DNA from: an uncultured Oscillospiraceae bacterium | GTDB taxonomy: Bacteria > Bacillota > Clostridia > Oscillospirales > Oscillospiraceae | Length of the DNA: 33,376 bases | Direction of reading: 5' to 3' | NCBI GenBank assembly: GCA_934565425.1 | Contig: CAKTHW010000007.1 | Coordinates: forward strand, 1 to 33,376 | Part shown: one piece after another, positions 1 through 8,205 of the stretch | Numbering within the stretch: position 1 is the first letter of the stretch | How the letters are laid out: every line of letters begins with the position of its first letter | Program-made: the position numbers and the translations under genes | Notes under the pieces: model-generated | What the model saw: the letters and a program-made list of their open reading frames with translations, nothing else | Told to the model about the DNA's origin: nothing | The model's database searches: none

Positions 1-1665
1 CCCTATGGCTGTGCGTTCTTTGTAGAACTGTACCACCCTGGACGCCAAGGGGATAGTGCCCTCAACGGCGGACGCCGGATGTTCGCCCCCAGCGCCATCC
101 AGTGCGGGCTGACCCACCAACCGGTCATCGCGATGACCACCGAGGAGATCGCCTGCATGGTGCAGAAGTTCATCAACGGCGCCATCCGATGTCAGAAGGC
201 CGGGGTGGACGGGGTACTCATCCACGCCGCCCACGGCTATCTCATCAACCAGTTTTTGAGCCCCTACACCAACCACCGCACCGACCACTACGGCGGTTCC
301 GTGGCCAACCGCGCCCGGTTCGCCCTGGAGATCATCCACGGCATCCGGGATGCCTGTGGGCCGGAGTTCCCCATCGCCATCCGCATCTCCGCCTGTGAAT
401 ACCTGGACTATATCGGCCTGCCCCGTGAGGCTGGCATCACCCTGGAGCTGTCCAAGGAGTACGCCAAGCTGTTCCAGGCCGCTGGAGCAGACCTGTTGGA
501 CGTCAGCTCGGGCATTTATGAGACCATGAACACCGCCTGGGAGCCGACTGGATTTGACCAGGGCTGGAAGGTGGAGCTGGCTCACGAGCTGAAGCAGGTG
601 GTGGAGATTCCGGTGGTCTGCACTGCCATGATCCGGGAACCGGACTACGCCGAAGGACTGCTGAAGGACGGTGTCTGTGACTTTGTCGGCTCCGCCCGTG
701 CCCACCTGGCCGATCCGGAGTGGACGAATAAAGCGCTGGAAGGCCGGGATGAGGACATCCGCCCCTGTATCTCCTGCCTGAACTGCATGAAGACCATGGC
801 CTGCGGCGAGATGCACTGTGCCGTAAACGCCCAGGGTGCCTTCGAGTGTACCCGCAGCACCTTGCGTCAGGATGGCGATGGCCGTCCCGTGGCAGTCCTC
901 GGCGGCGGTCCTGCCGGTATGGAAGCGGCACGGGTGCTGGCGCTGCGTGGGTTCCAGGTCACCCTGTGGGAGCAGAATGACCAGCTGGGCGGCGCCCTCC
1001 TCCAGGCGGCGAAACCGCCCCACAAGGAGAAGATTCTGGCTTTCGTCCGCTACCTGACCCATCAGTTGGACAAACTGGGCGTCACCGTCCGTCTGGGACA
1101 GGCTGCGACGCTAGAAGCGGTGGCGGAGCTGCATCCTTACGCCGTCCTGGTAGCTGCCGGCGCGTCCCCTCTTATCCCCGGCCGCATCCCCGGCATCCAC
1201 GGCAGTCAGGTGCACACCGCCTCCGACCTGCTCACCGGTAAGGTCACCTTGGGGGGACAGACTGTAGTGGTCATCGGCGCGGGCATGACCGGTCTGGAGA
1301 CGGCGGAATACCTGCACAGCAAGGGCAACCAGGTCTCCGTCTACGACCTGCTGCCGGAGGTGGCACACGGAGAGCATTTCCAGAACATCATCGACATCGA
1401 GCACCGTCTGGGAGAAGTGCCTCAGTACACCAGCCACAAGCTGGTGGAGATCACCCCGGACAGCTGCGTCTTCGAGACCGAGGATGGGACGCGGAAAACG
1501 GCACCCTGTGATGCAGTCATCCTGGCCATGGGGATGCGTCCCAACCAGGACTTTGCCCAGCAGTTCGCATCCTTCCCCAACTGTCACGCGATCGGCACTT
1601 GTGTCCAGTATGGGAACATCGCTTATGCAGTGGAGAGTGGTTATCTGGCGGCAAGTCAGCTGTAA
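1..1665 (+). CDS. NADH:flavin oxidoreductase, 2,4-dienoyl-CoA reductase/BaiCD-BaiH type (5' partial)
   Basis: The frame is open from the first base, so the N-terminus lies outside the window; 554 residues are visible. The first residues include LYHPGRQG, typical of the FMN-binding TIM barrel of old yellow enzymes, followed by HAAHGYLINQFLSP and HYGGS (FMN/active-site region). Cysteines at visible residues 256, 259, 262, 268 and 273 form the 4Fe-4S region. Two Rossmann motifs follow: GGGPAG (FAD) and, about 120 residues later, GAGMTG (NAD(P)H). This three-cofactor layout is that of 2,4-dienoyl-CoA reductase, trimethylamine dehydrogenase and the bile-acid enzymes BaiCD/BaiH, which reduce activated C=C bonds. 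The substrate is not visible. The first three cysteines are spaced CX2CX2C, where E. coli FadH has CX2CX3C. It ends at a strong terminator and is not in the downstream operon, though its chemistry would fit the acyl-CoA operon at 6870-16107. Confidence 0.9.
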   Translation, partial: PYGCAFFVELYHPGRQGDSALNGGRRMFAPSAIQCGLTHQPVIAMTTEEIACMVQKFINGAIRCQKAGVDGVLIHAAHGYLINQFLSPYTNHRTDHYGGSVANRARFALEIIHGIRDACGPEFPIAIRISACEYLDYIGLPREAGITLELSKEYAKLFQAAGADLLDVSSGIYETMNTAWEPTGFDQGWKVELAHELKQVVEIPVVCTAMIREPDYAEGLLKDGVCDFVGSARAHLADPEWTNKALEGRDEDIRPCISCLNCMKTMACGEMHCAVNAQGAFECTRSTLRQDGDGRPVAVLGGGPAGMEAARVLALRGFQVTLWEQNDQLGGALLQAAKPPHKEKILAFVRYLTHQLDKLGVTVRLGQAATLEAVAELHPYAVLVAAGASPLIPGRIPGIHGSQVHTASDLLTGKVTLGGQTVVVIGAGMTGLETAEYLHSKGNQVSVYDLLPEVAHGEHFQNIIDIEHRLGEVPQYTSHKLVEITPDSCVFETEDGTRKTAPCDAVILAMGMRPNQDFAQQFASFPNCHAIGTCVQYGNIAYAVESGYLAASQL

Positions 1666-1673
1666 ATCGCAAC

Positions 1674-1708
1674 AAAAATCCCCTCACAGTTCTTGTGAGG
1701 GGATTTTT
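1674..1708. terminator. Bidirectional intrinsic terminator between convergent genes
   Basis: A perfect 15-bp inverted repeat (1674-1688 with 1694-1708) around a 5-base loop. The stem starts with AAAAATC and ends with GATTTTT, so both strands see a GC-rich stem followed by a U-run. It lies 8 bases after the flavoenzyme stop and 12 bases before the end of the convergent esterase, and would serve both. Confidence 0.93.
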
Positions 1709-1720
1709 TACGGTCAAATC

Positions 1721-2758
1721 TCACGAATCCGTCCGAAACAACTTCTTCCCGAAGTTATACAGGGCATTCTGCCACACCACGTTCTGATGTCCGCCGGTAG
1801 TGTCATAGAACAGATGTTTGATACCTTGCTGGTTCATATAGTTGTCCAGCTCATAGGTCACATTGCCGCACACGTTGTCCGACCGTCCCACAGCCAAAAA
1901 CAGCAGCTGGAAGGGCGGTGTGCCGTCCGGCAGGGACAGATCCTGCAGCGGGGTGGACATGACGTTGCCGTTGGCAGCTGCCACGGCGGTGGAGGAGGAG
2001 AAGGCACCTACGTAGCCGAACAGCTCCGGGTGGCGGTAGGCCAGTGCCAGGGCGTTGCGGCCGCCCATGGAGTTGCCTGCCACGGCGGTGTTTTCAGGGC
2101 CGGTCTTGACCGGGTAGTGCTGGTTGATATAGGGCATCAGGTAGTCCACGACCTCGTCCGGTGTCCGGTCGAAGGGCTCTACGCTCTCCCAGAAGCTTAG
2201 ACCCTCCACGCTCTCCGCCTGGTTCACGTTGCTGTTGGGGCAGACCACGATCATCTCCGGCACGTCTTCGAAGTAGTACAGGTTCTGGAGGATGACGTCG
2301 GCCGATTTGTTCCGCCAAGTGCGGTGGCTGCCGCCGTAGCCGTGGAGCAGATAGAGCACCGGGTAGATCTTCTCTTCGGAGTAGTCCGCCGGCAGGAAGA
2401 CCATGGCGTGGCGGGTGGTCTGGGTGAGACCGGAGTGGTAGGTGATGGTCTCCGGGTCGCGGTAGTCGAAGCCGGGCTGCTTTTCGATGAAATAGGGGTC
2501 AGGCGTCTCGGTCACGATGCCGTCGGCGTTGGCCTCTTTGGCGTACCGCTGGATCTCCTGCTGCACTGCTTTGGAGGGCTGGGGTGCGGGGTCGGGCTGG
2601 GAGACGGAGGCGGCTGGTTCGGTCAGACTGGAGGGGGATGGCTCGGAAGTGGCCTGTCCAGCGGGACGCCAGAGGACGGTGACCACGGCGGCCAGCACCA
2701 GCACGATGAGAAGGGTCAGACAGAGGATTCGGGTTCGGTTCTTCATAGCGTCTTTCAC
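1721..2758 (-). CDS. Membrane-anchored alpha/beta-hydrolase, putative esterase (esterase D / feruloyl-esterase family)
   Basis: A hydrophobic N-terminal segment (about 18 residues after MKNRTR) with no cleavable lipobox suggests a signal anchor, followed by a Pro/Ser-rich linker and an extracellular hydrolase domain. The domain shows YLLHGYGGS (oxyanion-hole region), the nucleophile elbow GNSMGG with Ser encoded at 2069-2071, and GGHQ near the C-terminus for the catalytic His; an Asp in GRSDN is a plausible acid. This is the Pfam 'putative esterase' pattern (XynZ/FaeD-like), acting on ester-linked substrates outside the membrane. Start choice: a GTG at 2758 sits 4 bases from AAGGAG; the ATG at 2746 gives a slightly shorter protein and is equally possible. 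The open frame extends to 2887, but those extra residues look non-coding. Substrate unknown. Confidence 0.85.
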   Translation of the reverse strand: MKDAMKNRTRILCLTLLIVLVLAAVVTVLWRPAGQATSEPSPSSLTEPAASVSQPDPAPQPSKAVQQEIQRYAKEANADGIVTETPDPYFIEKQPGFDYRDPETITYHSGLTQTTRHAMVFLPADYSEEKIYPVLYLLHGYGGSHRTWRNKSADVILQNLYYFEDVPEMIVVCPNSNVNQAESVEGLSFWESVEPFDRTPDEVVDYLMPYINQHYPVKTGPENTAVAGNSMGGRNALALAYRHPELFGYVGAFSSSTAVAAANGNVMSTPLQDLSLPDGTPPFQLLFLAVGRSDNVCGNVTYELDNYMNQQGIKHLFYDTTGGHQNVVWQNALYNFGKKLFRTDS

Positions 2759-3221
2759 AGGACTCCTTTCCTTGCGCCAGCGTGGGGGCTGGGGGTGGAT
2801 GGTTTTGCTTATGATATAACTGAAAGTCCACTTTAAGTCAAGTGCTTTTTTACGACGGTGACGAAAAAACTCTGGTTTTTGTGCCAAAGGACCAATGGGT
2901 GGGGAGGGGGCAGAGAGGGAGGTAGGGCGGATGAAAAAAGAAATGGAAACTTTCTTGTCAAACAGCGTGTCGTTTTACAAAGAATCGGAGAAAAAGGGTG
3001 AGATTTCAGATATATTTCAAAATCTGTCACGATTTAGAACATCCTTGCAAATCCGTTGTGCAGGGCGCACAAAATTGAAAAAGCAATTATGGGAGAACGA
3101 ATATTGACAGAGAAAGCGAAATGTTACAAAATTAACAATACATTGAGCCTATTGGAACCGAAGAAAAAATAATCTTTGCCATGGGCGGATTACCGTAGGA
3201 ACGTGAGGAGTTGAGAGGTCT
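2759..3221. other. AT-rich intergenic region between divergent genes
   Basis: 463 bases without a convincing gene. The short open frames here have no ribosome binding site or recognisable protein. It must hold the promoter of the esterase (minus) and of the PucR-type regulator (plus); only the plus-strand candidate at 3104-3132 could be picked out. Confidence 0.6.
3104..3132 (+). promoter_or_regulatory. Candidate sigma-A promoter of the PucR-type regulator
   Basis: A perfect TTGACA (3104-3109), a 17-base spacer and CAAAAT (3127-3132; 4 of 6 matches to TATAAT). It lies about 90 bases before the start codon at 3222. The -10 is weak, as would suit a regulated or modest promoter. Confidence 0.45.
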
Positions 3222-4778
3222 ATGAAATTTTCGCTGTTGATGGACATTTTGAACAAAGCAGATATGGTGACAGACGTGGTGGTCGAGGAGGACTGCGAGG
3301 TAGAGGATCTGAACCTGATGGATCGCAACTGCCAGCATCTGTACGCCCGGACAGTGTACTTCATCCGAGCGGAGGACATCGGCCCCGCAACTAAGCTCCC
3401 CACCTGCCTGATCTATCAGGGGGAGGTGCCGGAGTTCCGGGAGAAGAGCCTGCAGAACTGCGCCAAGATCCGGGACGGGCTTTCTCTGGCGGAGGTGTTT
3501 CGGTATGTGAAATTGCAGGTGAGCGAGACACCGGAGCTGCAAGCCCAGTACGGCGACATCGTGACCAAGCTCATCTCCGGCGTGGACCTGCGCACCATCT
3601 TCACCGACGCCGCCACCTACACCGGCAACCTGTTCGTGGCCATCGACATTTCCGGCAAGATCATCGAGCACTCGGAGCCTTTCTACGTGGACGTGCCCGT
3701 CTGGATGAACAGCATCTATCAGGGCTATTGCGACGAGACGCTGATGGACTACATCAACCTCCAGCGGCGGCAGCTGAATGTGCCCAAGAACAGCCACGTG
3801 GTAGAGTTGTACTGCCAGAAGATGGACAAGTATATTATGGTCGAACCGCTGTGGCATAATAACGCCTCGTTGGGATATGTGTTCGCACTGAACAGCCGTC
3901 CGGCCTTTGACAGCTACACCCGGAAGATGCTGCCCCTGTTCGCCCACCGGGTGAAGGAGGGCATCCTGCGGCTGAAGGACATGGATCGCATCAACGACTA
4001 TCGCTCCATCATGCGCACCAACATCCTACTGGACGCTGTGGCTGGCGCTACTCCGGCGGAGACCAACCTCCGTGCCAAGATCAGCGGCCTGAAATTCCAA
4101 AAGTACATGCGTGCCATGGTCATCCGCACCCCATACTCCAAGGACACCGATTACTACACCTACATCCTCATGCCGGAGCTGACCAAGATCCTGGTGGATC
4201 AGCCCTGTTTCCCCTGGCATTCCTCCCTGGTCTGTCTGGTCAGCACCCAGAGCAATGGGGAGCTGCCGGAGGACAAGTGGGCACAGCTCCAGGAGATGGC
4301 GGAGAAGCAGAACCTGCTGGTGGGGGTGAGCAACGTCTTCTCGGACATCTCCGAGTTCGGCGAGCATTTCAACCAGGCCAATAAGGTGCTGGAGTTCAGC
4401 ACCCGCACCGATTCGGTGGGGCATTTCTTCTTCTACCTGGACTATGTGCTCTACATCATCCTGGATCAGGTGAAGGAGGAGCAGTTCTTGGATCACTGCT
4501 ATCACCCAGCCCTGAAGCAGCTGGCGGATTATGACCGGAAGAAGGGCGGGGAACTGTTCGAGACCCTGCGGGTGTACGCGGAGACCGGGTTCAACAAGGC
4601 ACAGGCGGCACAGATGCTGTTCATCCACCGGAACACCATCAACTACCGCATCCAGCAGATCGAGCAGCTGTGCAGCATCGACCTGTCCGGGGAGAAGAAC
4701 GCTAAGCTGCTGTTCAATTTGCAGCTGTCCTTCAAGATCTTCCTGTATCGGAAAAATCGGATGATCACCCACGACTAA
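3222..4778 (+). CDS. PucR/CdaR-family transcriptional regulator
   Basis: 518 residues. The C-terminal 75 residues carry the PucR-type HTH (HTH_30): ETLRVYAETGFNKAQAAQML followed by HRNTINYRI, the typical 'leucine-rich helix, N-kaa-A..L..HrNTv.YR' pattern. The preceding part is a GGDEF-like/PucR middle domain, and the N-terminal 200 residues resemble a ligand-sensing PucR N-terminal module. Members of this family sense small metabolites (purines, sugar acids, amino-acid derivatives) and activate adjacent catabolic genes. The gene sits between an esterase and a GntP permease, and the MFS/acyl-CoA operon starts 2 kb further on, so I infer it controls the permease and/or that operon. A strong terminator follows. 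ATG at 3222 is preceded by GAGAGG at close spacing and AGGAG 11 bases upstream. Confidence 0.88.
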   Translation: MKFSLLMDILNKADMVTDVVVEEDCEVEDLNLMDRNCQHLYARTVYFIRAEDIGPATKLPTCLIYQGEVPEFREKSLQNCAKIRDGLSLAEVFRYVKLQVSETPELQAQYGDIVTKLISGVDLRTIFTDAATYTGNLFVAIDISGKIIEHSEPFYVDVPVWMNSIYQGYCDETLMDYINLQRRQLNVPKNSHVVELYCQKMDKYIMVEPLWHNNASLGYVFALNSRPAFDSYTRKMLPLFAHRVKEGILRLKDMDRINDYRSIMRTNILLDAVAGATPAETNLRAKISGLKFQKYMRAMVIRTPYSKDTDYYTYILMPELTKILVDQPCFPWHSSLVCLVSTQSNGELPEDKWAQLQEMAEKQNLLVGVSNVFSDISEFGEHFNQANKVLEFSTRTDSVGHFFFYLDYVLYIILDQVKEEQFLDHCYHPALKQLADYDRKKGGELFETLRVYAETGFNKAQAAQMLFIHRNTINYRIQQIEQLCSIDLSGEKNAKLLFNLQLSFKIFLYRKNRMITHD

Positions 4779-4791
4779 ATAGGCAAAAAGC

Positions 4792-4830
4792 AACGGAGCC
4801 GACCTGCGGAGAAAGGTCGGCTCCGTTTTT
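4792..4830 (+). terminator. Intrinsic terminator after the PucR-type gene
   Basis: A perfect 14-bp stem (4792-4805 with 4814-4827) around an 8-base loop, ending in a T-run. An A-run on the left flank (4786-4790) may also let it end the convergent permease transcript from the other strand. Confidence 0.92.
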
Positions 4831-4871
4831 GTGTTGTCTCTGTATCAAGGACAGAGAAGGCGGGGTCCTGG

Positions 4872-6185
4872 TCAGGTCAGACCCGGGAAGAGGGCGCACA
4901 TGAGGCAGACCGCGATGGTGCCGCAGGTGGTGGCCAGGACGGTGGTGATGAACATGGCTGGATAGATCTCTTTCAGCTTCATATGACACATGGGCAGCAG
5001 CATCAGGATGGAGCCGCTGTACGGCATGGAGTCAAGCGTGGTGGCGGCGAAGACGGAGACCCGGTGGATGATGTCCACGCTCAGGCCCATCTCCATGAGC
5101 CGGGGGGCGATGATGGGCAGGGCGATGAGCTGGCCGGTGGAGGAACCGCCGGTGAGCATACACATGATGGCCACGACCACGGCACAGATGAGGATGGGGG
5201 AGGCGTTCATACTGGTCAGCGCATCCAGGATGGTCTGGAAGGCGTCGGAGTTAGTGATGATGGCGGCGAAGCCGCAGATGGCGCCGACGTTCATGGTCAT
5301 GGGGATGGAATCCACGGTAGCCTGGCAGACGATGTGCTTGACGTCCTTGGGCTTGAGCCACTTCCAGAACAGGACGATGGAGAGGACACAGCTGAGGATC
5401 AGGCAGGGGACGATGTGCAGGTTGAAGACGTTGAAGACGATAAAGAGGAAGAGCAGGGGGACGAGAGAGAGGAGGAAGGGGGGCTTCTCCGAGGTCTCAT
5501 CCATGTAGGGGTCCTCCGGGTGGCGCTGGAAATGATCCCCGTTGTGACGGGCACGATTGATCATAGCGTTGAGCACAACCAGGATGACGATGACCTCTAC
5601 CACAGCACCTACGATGCCAGGGATGGCGGCTACGGTGGAGCTGGTCTTCAGGACGGTCATGGCGGCCACGTTGGTGACCTCCGGACTGCCGGGGAGGGTC
5701 AGGGTGAAGGTGTAGGCGGAAGCGCCCAGGACGCCCAGGATGAACCGCTTGGGAATGTCACAGTGCTCGAAGATGGCCAGGGCGATGGGGTACATCAGGA
5801 CGATGACCACACCGGCGATGATGCCGCCCATGCTCAGCAGGGTGCCGATGACCATGATGATGCTCAGGGAGATGATGTTCTTAGCGGTGTTGCTGGTGTC
5901 CTCTCGGATGAGCTTGTGCATGATGGTGGAGGCGATGGAGTAGGCGGCGCCGCTCTCCCGATAGAGGCAGGATTGGACGCAGCCGAACATGAGCATGAAG
6001 AGGAAACTGTTGATGGCGGTGAAGACGCCGTTGGTGTAGGTCTCTGTGATGGCGGTCATGAAATCACTGCCGGAGAGCAGCACGACCACACACAGGCCGG
6101 CGAAGGTGGCGAGGTACACGGACCAGTCGCGGTAGACCAATAGGATCACCACGAGGAAGCCCAGGATACAAGCGAGAATCTCCAT
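4872..6185 (-). CDS. GntP-family organic acid permease
   Basis: 437 residues, almost entirely hydrophobic, with about 12 predicted membrane segments and a charged cytoplasmic loop near residues 210-235. Family signatures: SPEVTNVAA in the first half, then GGSSTGQLIALPI and LDSMPYSG in the second half. These match the GntP (gluconate:H+ symporter) pattern, where SG-rich re-entrant loops and 'aLDslPhnG' are diagnostic. GntP relatives import sugar acids, 3-hydroxybutyrate or other small carboxylates with protons; the substrate is not predictable here. The start ATG follows AGAGG by 7 bases. The gene is divergent from the MFS operon, and both could be controlled from the shared 684-base spacer. 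Confidence 0.85.
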   Translation of the reverse strand: MEILACILGFLVVILLVYRDWSVYLATFAGLCVVVLLSGSDFMTAITETYTNGVFTAINSFLFMLMFGCVQSCLYRESGAAYSIASTIMHKLIREDTSNTAKNIISLSIIMVIGTLLSMGGIIAGVVIVLMYPIALAIFEHCDIPKRFILGVLGASAYTFTLTLPGSPEVTNVAAMTVLKTSSTVAAIPGIVGAVVEVIVILVVLNAMINRARHNGDHFQRHPEDPYMDETSEKPPFLLSLVPLLFLFIVFNVFNLHIVPCLILSCVLSIVLFWKWLKPKDVKHIVCQATVDSIPMTMNVGAICGFAAIITNSDAFQTILDALTSMNASPILICAVVVAIMCMLTGGSSTGQLIALPIIAPRLMEMGLSVDIIHRVSVFAATTLDSMPYSGSILMLLPMCHMKLKEIYPAMFITTVLATTCGTIAVCLMCALFPGLT

Positions 6186-6565
6186 AGAACAACCTCTTTT
6201 CTTCTCTTGATTTTGTCTTTACAATATGGAGTCCTTTCTTTATACCATCAAAGCTACAGGACGGCCTATGTGCGGGGCCAACAAAAACAGATTGTTTTTT
6301 TTACATTTTTCATAAAAGGAACGGGAGAGATTAGAATGAGTCCCGTAAATGTCCAAAAAACGGGGGAGAATTGGGAAAATGCAGGTGCGGGACGGATGAA
6401 AATGGAAATATAGAGGAAGTTGAAAAGGATGAAAAAGGGACGCAAATGGTAAAATGCAACAAGGAATCAAGAAAAAAGGTTGTCAAAAGTGTGAGAAGCG
6501 TGTGTAGGAGCGTTCTTTTGTGCGAGTTGCAATAGGAATGGGTGGTTTTTTGTGTGGAACACATC

Positions 6566-6593
6566 TTGCCTGAACGAAACTGTTTTATATAAT
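6566..6593 (+). promoter_or_regulatory. Candidate upstream promoter P1 of the MFS/acyl-CoA operon
   Basis: TTGCCT (6566-6571), a 16-base spacer and a perfect TATAAT (6588-6593). It lies about 275 bases before the MFS start codon, giving a long leader. The -35 is embedded in ACACATCTTGCCTGAAC, which recurs in similar form at the second promoter. Confidence 0.45.
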
Positions 6594-6739
6594 GTAAGAA
6601 AACAGAGAAAGTTGACAAACTGCGAGAGCAGAGAAGCTGAACGGCGTCCTGTACAAAAAGAATAATGTGTACGCCTGCAAGAGACGGTGCCTTTGTTCAG
6701 AAGTGGGAAAATCGGCGGGGTTTTTGTCATCGGCACACA

Positions 6740-6768
6740 TTGTCTGAACCGGGTCTGGTCGGTACAAT
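6740..6768 (+). promoter_or_regulatory. Candidate proximal promoter P2 of the MFS/acyl-CoA operon
   Basis: TTGTCT (6740-6745), a 17-base spacer and TACAAT (6763-6768; 5 of 6). It lies about 100 bases upstream of the MFS start codon at 6870. The -35 sits in ACACATTGTCTGAAC, nearly the same as around P1. Confidence 0.55.
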
Positions 6769-6869
6769 GAAAGCACAGTTTGATGCAGGACAGCTCAGGC
6801 TGCCAGGCATTATGGATGGCCATCCGACTCCAAACGAATCGAAGAAAAGAAAGGAATTGGTGGTACGTT

Positions 6870-8117
6870 ATGACTCATCTCGACGCACAACATGTGAACA
6901 GAACCGGCATTATGATCCGGGGTCTGATCATCCTCCTCTGCGCCGGCATTATCAACGCGACATCCGTATTTATCACCCCGTTGGCAGCCTACTACGGCTG
7001 GGAGGCTTCCGCCATCGCCAACATCGGCACGACCATGCTGACCTTCTGGCCCATCGGCTCCATCGTCGGCGGTAAGCTGCTCCAGAAGTTCGGCGGCAAG
7101 GCCGTCACCCTCATCGGCGCCATCGTCTTCGGTGCTGGCCTCATCCTCACCGGCCTGGTGCCCAACTCCGCCCCCGGTCTGCTGTACTTCACTTACAGCT
7201 TTCTGATCGGCATGGGCAACGGCATCACCTACTGCGGTACCATGTACTGCGTCATGGGCTGGTACCCCGACAAGAAGGGTCTGGCAGCCGGTCTGTGCAT
7301 GGCCTTCAACGGCGGCTCCTCCGCCTTCCTGGCACCGCTCTGTTCCTACATCACCCAGGCATTCAACGTCAAAGTCACCCTCTTCGCCTGCGGCATCGTC
7401 TGCGCAGTAGTCTGCATCATCTGCGGCATGGGCATGAAGTCCGCACCTCTGGGCTACATCCCCGAAGGGTACGTGGCACCCGCCGATGGGCAGGCGCTCT
7501 CCTCTCAGTACGTGAGCTACCCCATCTCCAAGGCTTGGAAGACCAAGCAGTTCTGGCTCCAGCTGGCTGCCATGGCCTTCTTCCCCGCCTTCTACCTCAT
7601 CATGTTCTCCCGCTTCTCCATGTTCATGACTGATAAGGGCATCGATCTGGCTTATGCTACGCTGGGCGTTTCCCTGTACAACGTGGGCAACGTGGTCGGT
7701 CGCTTCCTGCTGGGCAAGCTGGTGGACAACCTGGGCTACAAGAAGATCTACGGCTGCTGCTGGCTGCTGTGCATGATCTGCGGCCTGTGCCTGCTCACCG
7801 GTGAATCCGTCGCCGTCATCCTGGTCGCTTATGTCTGCCTGGGCGCTGGCTTCGGTGCCACCAACACCGTCTATCCGGTCATGAGCACCACTTCCTTCGG
7901 CCCTGTCTACGCAGGCAACATCTATGGCTTCGCTCTGCTGGGCTACATGGTCATGACTCAGGTCATCCCCAGAGTGGCAGCCGCCAGCATCGACGGCACC
8001 GGCTCCTATGCCATCGCCTTCGTCATGGCCTTCGTCCTGTGCACCTTGGGTCTGGTCTGCGGCGCGCTGATCCCCAAGCTGGATCGTCCGCTGCTGAAGG
8101 ACACCGAAGAAGCTTGA
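6870..8117 (+). CDS. MFS transporter, oxalate:formate antiporter (OFA) family
   Basis: 415 residues with about 12 membrane segments. The OFA pattern is visible: an early loop GWEASAIANIGTT, a long stretch around GMGNGITYCGT, then WYPDKKGLAAGL, which corresponds to the 'WFPdkrGla.Gl' loop of OxlT-type transporters, and a second-half loop MTDKGIDLAYATLG. These carriers move small carboxylates (oxalate, formate, lactate and others). It is the first gene of the operon and presumably imports its acid substrate or exchanges it for a product. The start at 6870 is preferred over upstream in-frame ATG 6780 because it follows GGTGG by 5-6 bases and removes a hydrophilic extension that does not look like protein. 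Confidence 0.87.
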   Translation: MTHLDAQHVNRTGIMIRGLIILLCAGIINATSVFITPLAAYYGWEASAIANIGTTMLTFWPIGSIVGGKLLQKFGGKAVTLIGAIVFGAGLILTGLVPNSAPGLLYFTYSFLIGMGNGITYCGTMYCVMGWYPDKKGLAAGLCMAFNGGSSAFLAPLCSYITQAFNVKVTLFACGIVCAVVCIICGMGMKSAPLGYIPEGYVAPADGQALSSQYVSYPISKAWKTKQFWLQLAAMAFFPAFYLIMFSRFSMFMTDKGIDLAYATLGVSLYNVGNVVGRFLLGKLVDNLGYKKIYGCCWLLCMICGLCLLTGESVAVILVAYVCLGAGFGATNTVYPVMSTTSFGPVYAGNIYGFALLGYMVMTQVIPRVAAASIDGTGSYAIAFVMAFVLCTLGLVCGALIPKLDRPLLKDTEEA

Positions 8118-8140
8118 TCCACTGATTCCATTCCAATCCG

Positions 8141-8172
8141 GGGGCAGGCGCGCTCCCCCAACCGCCTGCCCC
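8141..8172 (+). other. Intra-operon RNA hairpin
   Basis: A perfect 10-bp GC stem (8141-8150 with 8163-8172) around a 12-base loop, in the gap between the MFS and alcohol dehydrogenase genes. No T-run follows, so it is more likely an mRNA-processing or stability element than a terminator. Confidence 0.5.
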
Positions 8173-8205
8173 ACCGTATCCCTCTGGGAAAGGAGATTTT
8201 TGATT

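Larger units (their letters stand above)
6186..6869. other. Long AT-rich intergenic control region between divergent transporters
   Basis: 684 bases with no convincing gene. Open frames here lack ribosome binding sites and recognisable products. It contains two plus-strand promoter candidates (6566-6593 and 6740-6768) whose -35 regions share a repeated sequence. No clear minus-strand promoter for the GntP gene was found. The length suggests operators or a leader RNA. Confidence 0.6.

Noticed and set aside
6665..7075. 136-codon plus-strand frame beginning in the 684-base intergenic region
   Set aside because: It overlaps the MFS start in another frame, has no ribosome binding site, and its sequence beyond 6870 is a shifted reading of the transporter.
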